Shown here in pieces: positions 24,983 through 35,506 of a stretch of 51,008 bases of DNA. Position 1 is the first letter of the stretch, and every line of letters begins with the position of its first letter. Both the position numbers and the translations under genes were made by a program. This DNA comes from Laetiporus sulphureus 93-53 (taxonomy: Eukaryota > Basidiomycota > Agaricomycetes > Polyporales > Laetiporaceae), in contig NW_024468610.1 of assembly GCF_001632365.1 (NCBI RefSeq), positions 1 through 51,008 of the forward strand. The letters run 5' to 3'. Below the pieces are notes generated by a model. That model was not told where the DNA came from and did not search any database. It saw only the letters and a list, made by a program, of their open reading frames with translations.

Positions 24983-27900
24983 TTATGATGGATAAGGGTA
25001 TTGAGGCGTGCCGTTCATCGGCGACTGACCCGCATGCGGCGTGGAGGAATATCCGCGATCGACATACACGCCCCCGTTACTCTGCGGAAGCGGGTGTGGA
25101 GAAGTGACCGCTGGGCGCTGCCAACTGTTAGACTGACCCGCTGTCGCTCCCTGCAGATACGCTAGGGATTCGGCAGCCGAGCGCGTAGCACTATCACTGG
25201 AAGACGGATAGCCGTTCATTCCCCTTCCCCACTGCGCATTCCCGGGCAATGGTTCTTGGACAGTGCCATATGGCTGATGCTGAGGCATCGGTGACCCCTG
25301 CTGCGATTGAAACTATATAAGCCAAAATTCGCTACTCAACGAGGGGAAAAACGCGCCTGATATGCCGTCGGCAGCCTTGCACCGCCATATGGCGTGCTCG
25401 CCTGCGCGTACTGAGGCATGAACGGCGCCGCCTCGGGTGATCGACCATTCACGCCTCCCGGAGCCGCGAATCCATTCGGCCACGACGACGTTTGCGCTGC
25501 AGCAAGTTGCGCCTGTGACGAGTGGATGGTGTTAAACGCACGCTGCTCCGGCTGGTAATGGGAGAATGTGATCCCGTTCTGCGTCCGCGTATACGCGGTC
25601 TGCGCCGGTGCGCCTTGCCGCGCATACGACTCGTAGCGATAGTCCATCCCGTTCCTCGCCGGCTGAGGCTGTGGCTGCCGCGGGACGTATCGCATGTCCG
25701 AGGTCGGCTGCAGGTACATGTCCCGCTGGAAAGGGCTTGAAGCCGCTTTCGATGTCTGCATGGCGGAGTCGGTTGCTTGTGACCATGAAGGGTACGCCTG
25801 CGATGTTGAATACCGTTGATGACTGGGGGGACCGTGGGACGTCGCAGACGCCATCGTCCTCGCACGGCACTTCTGACAATAGAACTGTTGCACTTCCCAA
25901 TTTCTCCTGGGACGGCCAGCGCGTTGATCGGCGAGGTCGTGGCAGGGAATGTGTTGCCACTTCTGGCAAATGTTGCAGCAGACCATCGCCAGGCCGTCAT
26001 CCTTGCCAAACAATTAGGTAAGTCTGTTCGACCAACTCCAATTTGCTTAGAGACATACCAGGTTGACGCCGCTCTTGTGACAGATCTCGCAATCCAGTAC
26101 CCAATTCGGCGTCTGTATCCCGCTGGTTGTCGGTGCACTACTGAGCTGCACTGGCTCCATTGAATGTGTACCGGGGGCAGAAGGTGTGGATGTTGAAGCC
26201 CTGTCATCGCCTTGTGCCCTGTGTACGGTTCTGTGTGAGTGATTGCCGTGGCTTCTCTGTGAAAACAGACGCACTTCCGCTGCGCTCTCTCTTCTTTCGC
26301 CAGTGCCCGTGCTTCCCTCTCTTCCCGCTCGAGTCTGCGCTGCTCCCTAGCATGCTCCCTCTTTTCCCGCTCGGCCTCTTTCTCCCTCTCCCGAGCTTCT
26401 TGCCGCCGTGCACGAGCTAATTTTTCGTCCGCCTCTGCTTTCTTCTTCGCAGCCAGACGAGCTTCCTCTTTCTCACTTTCTTTAATGGCAATACGAGAAG
26501 AGCGCTTGCGATGGACAATCGCGTCTTCTATTTTTCGCCGACGCTCCGCTTCCTGTGCATGGGAGTCCGCAATGCTGAGTACGCAGGACGAAGAGACAGA
26601 TTGCAACATACCCTGAGCTCGGCAGTCACCACCGGCACTATGTTCTGGTTCAGCATTTTGTATAGTGCCTTCTCCAAATAATGAGTTGCTCTCGCGAAGC
26701 GTTCCGCTATATGTTCCCACTCATTTAACGTAACGCACAACTGACCATTGTTTAGCTACTAGCAGTATGAAAGGAGCAAAGGTACTCACTGATTCCCACT
26801 CTATAAAATCTTTCGGTATCGGGAAAATGTCTTCTGGGGCCAATTGTTGCTCTCGCTCCTGTTCCTTGGTCTCTTCTAATTTTCGTCCAGGAGGTTTCTC
26901 AGAATCATCTTGTATAACGTCAGGTGCACGTTTTCTGGACCTTGCCTGTCGCTTGCTGGGTTGCGAAGGAGGCTTCGGCTCAGGTTCTGCAGGAACATCC
27001 TCGCCGTCTACAGATCCTTCGGCATCCTCTTCACCGTCGTCAGATAACTCTGTCAACTCGCTGCTGCTCGCATCGCTCTCCAGCCCGGTCTTCAATTCTT
27101 CAGCAAGCTTCTCCGCAGGCGGCTGCAAAACTTCTCTCTCCTCTATGTGTTTCTGACTCTCTCCTTCTTTGCCCTTCCCCCTTGCACTTCTGGTCGCAAT
27201 CGCCGGCACAGTCTCCTTCAGCCACTCTTCTGGAACCTGTTGCCACTCATCATCATCTTCCTTATCTCCAACCCCTCTCAGCCTTGCGCTCGTGCGTGTA
27301 CCCAGCATGGGTCTTTTTGAACGCCTGGTCGGAGACGACTGGACGTGCTGCCTTGCTGATCGACCGCTCGACCTACTAGCCGCCGCCAGTCGAGCTGCTT
27401 GACGCTGGAACTCTGCAAGCTCCCTTGCTTGTACATCAAGCTTCTTGTTCGCCTGCAGCTTGGCGGCGCGAGTGCCTCGTCGACCCGTGTTCTCCTGTGG
27501 CTCAGCAATCGGCGTGGCAGCACGCTTCGCGCGGCTGCGAGAGGCGCGTACATTTGTAATGGCACGTTGCGGCTGTGTACGCTTTCGCTTGGGGGACACC
27601 TCCGCCTCTGACTCGTATTCCTGGTCGTCTTTGCCGGTGGACGCCGGTGCATTCGACTTCTTTATTGCGGGACGTTTGCGTTTCACACCTTTTGGAGGCT
27701 TCGGCGGCACTCTTTGAATCCAGAGGCGATCGGCTACTGAAGCATTAGGACACAGGATCACATTAGGAGCGAATATGCAACGCACGGCCAATTAACCAAT
27801 ATGCGTTTGTTTTCGCATCATATCCGATCGGTTCTATACGCTACGAGGATATAAAAAGGTAAGATAGCTTGAATAGGCTACAGATAACGTAGAGATGCAG

Positions 27901-28841
27901 GTACTCACCCACTGCGCTCCCTCGTCATCATCTTTCATGATAGATCTAACTCGCATCGGGTTCTGAAATTGCCATTCAATAAGAAGATGCAGGGAGTCCA
28001 GCTTCGCAAGCATCGGCAACTCGGTCCAGTCCTTGCTCTCGCCGTCATCCCGCGGCGGAGTTAGCTCGACAATGTCTTCTCGTTTGAGTGCTTGATCGTC
28101 TTCCGCAGGTTCAAGTTTCGGCTCGACAATTCTGTCACCGTTGCGAAGGAGCACGTCGGATTCATTCCGGTGTTTGGCCTCTCCATTGCTCATTTCTAAG
28201 CCCTCCGCCACAGCTGCATCATCCCCAGTTGTGTCGGTCACGCTGCCATCTTTCACGCTGTCCTGCGGAGGAACTGACAACTCGAGAGTAGACTCGCGTG
28301 TGGGTGCTTTGGGCTCAGGACCGATGGGATTGGCCTCCGGATCACGTTTCATGTATTGCTTGCGTAGTACAGTCTGCCAATTATCCAGTCTAGCGTGAGG
28401 AACATGAGCAAAGTGAGCATCTTGAAAGAGAATGCACGAACGATAATCTTCTGTCCTGGGTCAAAGTATATAGCAGCCTGTGCATCACCCGAGGCAAGTA
28501 TAACGCAGTTCCTCGCGTAAGGTCGTCCTCGATGTCCTATCCAAGACTCGTCAGCAACGCGCCATGCCTCGTCATCCGACCCCAGAAGAGTCCGGTGGTC
28601 CAAAAGAGCCGTCATGAGAATAAGAGACACTGACAACTAAAGTGACGTCGGGCATGGCCAGCAATTGAGCGAAGGTGTAGAAGAATTGGCTGAAAGCGGC
28701 CCATTTCCACTGTCGCCTGAGCAGGGTGAGGTTGGCGGCCCATTCGGGGTCAGATAGGGCGAGTTGAGCGGGATCTTTGGGCAAAGCGACGAGTGCCGGG
28801 GCGGGGACGGGTGTCGCGGGAGTCAAAGTGCGACGAGGCAT
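24983..28841 (-). CDS. DDT/WHIM and PHD-finger chromatin-remodelling protein
   Basis: Likely nuclear chromatin reader or remodeller subunit. The start at 28841 reads MPRRTLTPATPVPAP, then a DDT-like helical region (WAANLTLLRRQWKWAAFSQF, LAMPDVTL). The next exon is DIEDDLTRGTALYLPRVMHR, joined by an intron to LDNWQTVLRKQYMKRDP. A WHIM-like segment follows: DSLHLLIEWQFQNP, then RIEPIGYDAKTNAYWLI and DRLWIQRVPPKPPK. The middle is basic and acidic low complexity, with a long Arg/Glu/Lys coiled coil (about 26250-26550). A PHD finger comes from two exons: LDCEICHKSGVNL, then MVCCNICQKWQHIPCHDLA and QFYCQKCRA. The tail is Gln/Pro/Tyr-rich, ending PQYPYPS with TAA at 24985-24983. Related to RSF1/Cecr2-type DDT-PHD proteins; exact orthology is not clear. 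Confidence 0.78.
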
Positions 28842-29194
28842 CGAGGCGCAGGCGTCCGACCTTTTTAGAGCAACTGAAGCCGGCGGTCGACCGGACGATT
28901 CGACGAGATTCGCGTGCGGTACACGCACACAGTAGACAGTAGGTGTATGCTAACGTATTCGCTGCTTCCACGACTGTGTAGAACGAGTCAGGCAGCGACG
29001 GATGAGGGCTGCACGACGTCGGGTACAGCGACCAACTTGAAGCAGTCGATCTCGATTCGGATGGATTAAACAGAGGGCGCGGGTTGCCGAAATAGGATTT
29101 GATAACCTAAATTAGCCGGTAAATAGGCCACAACGCTTCCTCGTCGACCACCACCTCTTCGGCCACTCGAAACACATCCTCAACGCGTCTGAGC
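28842..29194. promoter_or_regulatory. Divergent promoter between the PHD gene and the Alba-like gene
   Basis: 353 bases between divergent start codons. No clear TATA box; no coding frame continues across it. Confidence 0.4.
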
Positions 29195-30031
29195 ATGGCG
29201 GATGAAAACATGGCAAGCATTACACCCACAGACGGCGGAGTCTCGTCCGGAACATCTCATGAAATCCGGATCACAAACCACGGCAAGATACGCGCATGGG
29301 TCGAATTCGCACTCGAGTTCTTCCAGGTGTGTATGCGTGGCTGAAGGGAATTTCCTGCCCGATGCTGATTTGCGACAGCGTAGAAAAATCCAGACCGACC
29401 ACTGACCTTCCACACACTTCCCGCTGCCAAGAGCAAAGGTGCAGACCGCCAGTGTGCGGCGCAGGAGACTGGGGGAGATGAGACTGAAGGACAAGCGGAG
29501 GCAGCCACAGTGGCGAAGAAGCAACAGCGTATGCATACATCCATGTCAACGATCCCCAGACTCGTCTCTGTTGTGGAGATTGTAAAGCGTGAATACCTCA
29601 AGACATTGGATCCAGGGCTTTCGGAAGCGGGGAAGCTATCTGGGTTGCATCAATACAACGAAGTTGGCGAGCTCGAGGTTGACATATCCGCAGAAACATC
29701 GGAAGAACAGAGACAGATGGCGCTCGCTATTGCTTTGCAAGGACGAAGACAGTACGTGCACCCATGTTGAACTATCGCATTCTTATAACGTTACAATAGC
29801 CTTCAACAACGCAAAGTCGCGTTCATGAAGGTCACATTGTGCCGTCAACAATTGCCAGAACTGGTGGCCAGTGGTGCAACGTATGTCCCATTCACTACTT
29901 GAGAGTCGCCGAAATGCTAATATTGTATGCTTAGGTACCAACAGCCGCAATTGCGATCTCTATCGAAATCTGCGAAAGCTCGTCTGAACCGGAGGCTGAA
30001 GAAGGGCGAACAGGCTAACGAAGCGGCATAA
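29195..30031 (+). CDS. Alba-like DNA/RNA-binding protein
   Basis: Alba-fold proteins bind nucleic acid as dimers; relatives include RNase P/MRP subunits. Four exons: 29195-29326, 29384-29751, 29800-29880 and 29935-30031, giving 225 residues. Start MADENMASITPTDGG, then EIRITNHGKIRAWVEFALEF, followed across the intron by a second strand, DRPLTFHTLPAAKS. A Gln/Glu/Ala-rich linker leads to STIPRLVSVVEIVKREYLKT and HQYNEVGELEVD. The C-terminal part is QQRKVAFMKVTLCRQQLPEL, and a basic tail LSKSAKARLNRRLKKGE. TAA at 30029-30031. Assignment rests on the ITNHGKI ... VVEIVKREYL pattern; an uncharacterised basidiomycete family is the alternative. Confidence 0.6.
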
Positions 30032-31350
30032 TTGAAGTGTACGATTAGGTAGCGCGAATTGGATGGACGGAAGAAGATCAAATCAGGCACTACAGCACGA
30101 GGCGTTGTGATCGAGGATCGAGGACTTGAAGCATACGTCCTTTGTTCTGCTAGACGATACTACGGGCCAGCGTGGCCAAAATCACGCCGTCTGTATACCA
30201 TAACGTTTCTTCCGAGATATACCGTCTCGATTCCAGCGCCTCCTGCACTCAATAGCATGTCGATTCGTTATAATACTGGGATACATGCACATTTCGATGG
30301 ATATAGAACCGAAGTGCGGCCACGCTGTACGAGCCTCCTAACCATCTTTTAAGCACCTTTCCATCGCCTGTATTCTTCACCTCCCGATATTGTCGTGACT
30401 AGGATTGTGAGGCCGAACATATTGATCTTGATATTCACAGGTTTTATGGTCTCGCACGTAGACGGACTCGACATCGCAGCACAAGAGAGTTTTCAAATAG
30501 GGAATTCCAAAGCCAGGTGAGCATTGAGAATAGTGTCACACCAAAATTTCTGTCGATTGACGTTTCACTAGCAGGATTGCGACAACAGCATCCAGGGCCT
30601 GATAACGAGCGCTTTATAGACGCAGACATACGAGATAATCACCGTTACGGGCGTCGGTTCTTCACCATCATCGACTCGGTCTTGCTAAGGTTATGGCTAC
30701 GCAGCATCTACATGCACTCTCCACACTCTTCTCCTGCGTTGCACGAGTCGTATGATGCGACTGTTCCAGGTGCCTGTGTGCGGTAGTGGCAAGGGCACGA
30801 AAGAACCATCGGAGCACTTTCCCAATCAAGGTATGCCCCGCCACGTCCGAGATGTCTCTGACGAGGTAAGTCGATGCGACGTACCGCCTAAGTGATCTGC
30901 GCGCATGTTGAACGGAATTACAGAGTTATGTCAGATTGCCCCATCGAGTGACGTCGCGTTCAGCAGCACACCGCGAGTATATAAGGTCCTGCTATCTGAC
31001 ATGTACCTCTTCACCTATCTTAAGTGCCTTTTCAACGCAGAATCAACACTATGCACTCCCTTCCCAGGACGTTCATCATCCTCCTCTTATCTCCATAGCC
31101 AACATAGCACTGTCGGATTAATGGCTATTGTCCCGCGTTCTGTGAATTCACGCCGCCATAAAGGCTGGGTCGTTTGTTGAACTGATAAGTATATACGCGC
31201 ATGATTACCCTGAGGGTGAGTATTGCTGACAGCCTATCAATAGCAGGGTCTGCTATCCTCCTTTCCGGCTCTTGTGGTCTGCTCGACTTCCTGCGCACGT
31301 TACTGGGTCATGAACCCACGACCAAACGGGAGTCATCCCACGAGGATATC
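30032..31350. other. 1.3-kb spacer left of the duplication array
   Basis: Single-copy sequence between the Alba-like gene and the first array unit. A TATATAAG at 30979-30986 is followed about 65 bases later by an ATG starting MHSLPRTFIILLLSP, which looks signal-peptide-like but stops at once. Further on, SAILLSGSCGLLDFLRTL is open to about 31370. They could be pieces of a decayed small secreted-protein gene; I could not join them. Confidence 0.4.
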
Positions 31351-31864
31351 ACTGCATTTGTAGTCCTATAAGAACGAAACCGCATAGTAAACGCATAGGT
31401 ACAAATCAAGAAAGATACAGATAGTCCTATCTTTGGCGCAGTACTTACATCCGGCACTGAGTATGCAAGACTCGGATAGAAGCCGCTGGACGTTCGAGAA
31501 TACACTGGCCAGTGATGCGATATATACGGGAGTCAAGAGGCTTCTCTGCGAAGACAGTGATTACGCGGAAGGGAACGAGTGATCGTGATGACCGTGGTAG
31601 AGGCGTAAATGTGATTGTCGAGAAAATGGGATGCGGGTATGCAATAGGTCATAGTGAACACGGCAATGACATGCCGTATCGAAGATCACGGCAGCGGCGC
31701 AACGAGAGCGGACAAGGTTGGGTGAGAGTACGATGTTCGGGCTGGAGTGTGGATAATTGGTAGATGGGATAATATTTGGCCGGCCGTATGAGCTGCATGT
31801 CCAGGATAAACGGTGGGAGAGAAGATTGAAGGGAAGATGGTATGACTGCAAAGGCAGTATTTGC

Positions 31865-33285
31865 CTATGCGGCGGTTTGCTCGGTTTGCTCGGTTGGATG
31901 AGGCTGCTTATTGGCCAGTCGTTTCGCCTTCAAAGCCTTCTCAGCATCACTTGGAAATCTGTCGAAGTTATAACGAAGACTACAACCAAGTGAGTTCGGT
32001 CAAGTATCCAAGAAACGAGGATGACGCACGTGAATATGTTCTTGTCATTCAGTTTAGGAAAACGCGCACAGATCTCTGTGCAAAGCCCAAGACGCTGTGA
32101 GTCATCCAACCGTGGATTGTGTAGTCGAACGCCTATAGACACGTCTCGCAGCTTGGGGAAATGTCCCTCAGCCAAAAGCTCATCAATCTGAGCGCAGACC
32201 CCTGGATCAAATGCGTTAAGAAAGGCATCTGTTTTCCATTCGGAATTGTTGTTTATGTAGAAATGGATGCTGTCGAGATTTTTTGATGATATTGTCTCGA
32301 GCGGAGGCAACAGCACACTCCGGACAAGCAGTGCAATGTCACTCATGTTTTCGTAGAGAAGGTCCAGTGTCTGTAGATTGACATTTGCTTCAAAGCTGAT
32401 AGGGTGCACTTGAAAAGTATGAGCCATGCTGTGCACGGAACACTATTTATTTGTGTACTCACAGAAAAAGGGCGGGGAACTGCCACCGACGTCTGCTTTT
32501 GGTACCCGGAAGACGATTTTTGCCTCCTCGAGTCTCTTGCCAGCTATGTTCAGCATGTCTTGGGCGAAAGCAAGAGCCGCCGCAGAGACTTCTGGCTCTA
32601 AGAGGAGTGTTTTGAGGTTAGCTTGATCCAGCAGACCAAGAAGAATAGGTCCAATGCCTTCGAAGCACGACAGGTCATATTCAAGGGAAGTCACTGTCGT
32701 CAAAGGCATGCGGTGGCGTTGAGGCAGTGGAGCCAAGGACCTCGATTTGCTCCAGTGCAGATAGCGGCACTGAAGGTGCTGCAAACGAGGAAATGAAGAG
32801 ACGACCTGAAAGAAGGGGCTCGCCGATGGCAACGTCACATTTCTCAGCCACAATGATGTGATGTGACTGAATTCCTGCAAGCTCCAAAGCGCTGTATTGT
32901 GCACGGAGCAGTGCTCGAAGCTGACGGAGTAGAAGTTGAGCTTGTCCAGGTTTGGAAGTTTCCCTGCGAGCATCACGAGAACCGATGCCCACTCCGGACC
33001 TGTCTCGAAAGGCCCGATCTGTAAGCGTCGCACACGGGCACCGAGGAGGGGTGTCTGCTTCAGCGACGTCACACAAAGAAGTGCCTTTTTCCGAGTGGAG
33101 AGCACGGGCTCCTCGAAATAGACCGCGCGGCTCTCGGCGTACCACCCTCAGCAAACGAGGGCGCAGTTCAACAGAGTTTGTCCGTCATCGCGCCAAAACG
33201 TATCGAGATGGTCGATGATGCGCTCGCAGATTTCGGGCGGAAGGCGGGGCTGAGGGTCATTTATCGGCGGGGCTGGAGCAGCCAT
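31865..33285 (-). pseudogene. F-box/LRR-like protein, copy B (nonsense in the F-box)
   Basis: Same architecture as copies A, C and D: MAAPAPPINDPQPRLPPEIC, F-box, LRR-like body (LLGARVRRLQIGPF, LPNLDKLNFYSVSFEHC, FPRLQHLQCRYLHWSK), then a short intron and the NVNLQTLDLLYENMSD part. The conserved Arg of ALVCRGWY is TGA at 33150-33148, cutting the protein inside the F-box; the rest of the frame stays open from an internal ATG at 33105. It has diverged from copy D mainly by substitutions. It could still yield an F-box-less product from 33105. Confidence 0.78.
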
Positions 33286-33481
33286 GAGCTTGTGTCGTTA
33301 TATCAGCAAGTATCCGAGAACACGATTAATGCGGCTGCTGACGAGTAATTCTAATGTGCGCGGCGGCCTCTCGCAGAGGATGTCGATGAGGTGTGAAACT
33401 AGGCTCATAAATTTCAGCCTTCGTACAGAAAGACAGTCGTTCCTTATACTCAGTGTGAAACACGTGACGGACGCTTCCCAC

Positions 33482-33512
33482 ACAGCCTCTACTTGATCAC
33501 GATAGAGGCTGT
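33482..33512. promoter_or_regulatory. Conserved inverted repeat upstream of F-box B
   Basis: Perfect 10-bp arms ACAGCCTCTA (33482-33491) and TAGAGGCTGT (33503-33512) around an 11-base loop, 197 bases upstream of the start codon. The right arm is followed by GGCACTGT, as in copy C. Confidence 0.6.
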
Positions 33513-35019
33513 GGCACTGTCCTACAGTGCTCGCTTCTGTCACCCGGAAATGTCATCTGGACGTATAGTACAGCACAGCGATGTAACTGCATTCATTCTC
33601 CTATCGAACGCCGGACATCGATGTTGCTCTACACATGTGCTAGCCGTGACCAATACAATGTTCTACTTATCTTGGACCATCGCATTCATGTGTCGCTTGC
33701 CTTCTCCAGGGTCAGTGCCCTTCGCCTTCTCAGCTACGTCCTGACACGCACCATGGACAGCATCTGCAAGACGTGGGTACGAGTAATGCGCCCGCTTTAT
33801 CCATAGAGTGAACGGAGGATGTCATGTTGAAATTGACGGTCGCTGTGGCAGGCACTGCACATTGCACGACCTGCCCATGAACATGGAGCTTGCAGCACAC
33901 ATGTACAGCTGTCTTGAACAGCCAAGCCACTCAGCCTGGCTTCTCAGCGTCCATTTCTCAGCGGTTCCTGTTATCAGGACCCGAGTCTCCCAATAGCGCT
34001 TGCTTGCGGTGCAATCGATCCTGCAATTGCAGGCCGTCTAAATGCAGCACCGCCTTTAGGCCGTGACACGCCCAACAGCCTCGCAAGGAACGCGTCTTCA
34101 GGATCATCGGAGTCTGACATGGCACCGTTGCTACCAGGTCGTGCATGGGAACCTAGCTGAGCTGCGTGTAACGGTGCAGGCAGCAGACGAGAAGGTGCCA
34201 CTCACTTTGATGTCCACATAGAGTATAAAAAGTAATCAGAGCGCTTCGACTAATGATAGCTTGAGTCGAGACGCACCGAGTACATTGTGCTGAGATGCCC
34301 TTCTTCCGTCATCCGCAGAATATTCCCGACTCGTTACTCTGCTGCTGCATGCCGATGAACCGACACTTACTAGTATTGATCGTGCAGGAATCGGATCTAG
34401 ACAACTTGCATCTAATCTGGCCGTGATCCACTCGAACAAACCTTGGAGTAAATCGGATGCAACTGCAGCTATGATATAGTCACGTAGTATTGATCTGCTT
34501 GAAATACACCCTGGCCTTCGAATGTACGACATCCCGTCGTATAGCGGATTCGTCTCACATAGGCAAAGGAAGCATTAGCAGCCAAGTACTCGATGATGAG
34601 ATGAATGGTAAGAGATTCACCCATCCTGCTTCCTGACTTTTCTGCAGCGATAACGACCGCTTCATCTGAAGGACATCGCAAAATTTTGCGAGATTCTGAG
34701 CGCGAACGATCCGTGAGTGGTATCATCTCTGAATTGTAGGTCAGGTCTGCCAAAGAGCTTCTCGGTCATCCCGTGAGCGGAAACGTTTTTGTCGGTATCT
34801 TGCTTCATTTCTGGCAAGCGTGCTCCGTGAAATGATGCCGCACTAGGATGAATGGATCAGGAAAGAGATTGTTGTGAGCAAAGGCGAGAGGGTGCTCCGA
34901 ATTTCCAAACCGCCAGGCATCCGCTCAATCGAACATATGTCTGCGGAGAGGTTCAGAACACCACAGATGGAGTGAGATCAATCAATGCCACCAAGATGCG
35001 TGGAACGCACGAAAGACAG

Positions 35020-35350
35020 ACCGGACGAACGCGCAACTTTCATTCGTCCCTCCGAGCACGTATCTCCGGATTCATCTGCTTCATCTTCCCGCGGAATGCA
35101 GCTCATCAGCACAAGCTGCCTCTCAAGGCCAAGGAATGCATGGACGTACCCATGAACCGCACTTATTCTCCACCTGCCGCTACGGTATCGCGCCTCTTTG
35201 CTTCTGTTACCTCTCCAGCCTTACATCGTACTGTCCCTCCATGTCTTACCCCGGCTTGAGTGTTCTCTTTTGCGCTCGCTCTTCAAGGCTCTTCGACTCG
35301 GACTTGCTCTTCTGGTGCCGGTGGCGATAGGTGGCGACTCTCGCGAGTCT
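35020..35350 (-). pseudogene. Cyclophilin 3' fragment, unit B
   Basis: Matches the charged tail, last intron and terminal exon region of the SR-cyclophilin gene (about 17020-17356) on the opposite strand. The reading frame is destroyed by indels and an in-frame TAA in the coiled-coil segment. Confidence 0.72.
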
Positions 35351-35353
35351 CGC

Positions 35354-35361
35354 GTGCGCTG
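35354..35361. repeat. hAT target-site duplication, left
   Basis: GTGCGCTG, identical to 39731-39738. Confidence 0.92.
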
Positions 35362-35506
35362 TAGCGTTCCGGGAAAAACTACCCCGGGGGTTTAATACAT
35401 GTTTTAAACTGTACGCGCCGCGTAGGCGACAGTTTTGTACATTTTTTTGCATGTTTTAAACTAGTTTTTAACATCATTACATAATATTTCATTACATAGT
35501 GTATCA

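Larger units (their letters stand above)
31351..35361. repeat. Array unit B: F-box B plus R segment (lacks UBA4)
   Basis: Begins in the F-box 3' flank (GCATTTGTAGTCCTATAAGA at 31351), which is shared with about 42303 and 48980. It runs through F-box B and the R segment to the hAT insertion. The UBA4 and UBA4-F-box spacer present in units C and D are missing on the left. Confidence 0.8.
33513..35361 (-). repeat. R segment, unit B, with decayed cyclophilin 3' end
   Basis: Inverted copy of 17020-18960. Bases about 35020-35350, read on the minus strand, follow the cyclophilin tail (GCCACCGGCACCAGAAGAGC, then AGGGACAGTACGATGTAAGG) with many indels and stops. The remainder matches the R spacer. 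A minus-strand frame MAPSRLLPAPLHAAQLGSHA, shared with unit C near 45240, breaks soon after, so no gene is called. Confidence 0.75.

Noticed and set aside
30979..31370. Hydrophobin or small secreted-protein gene after a TATA box
   Set aside because: The signal-peptide-like start stops after 15 codons, no Cys pattern follows, and the pieces could not be spliced.
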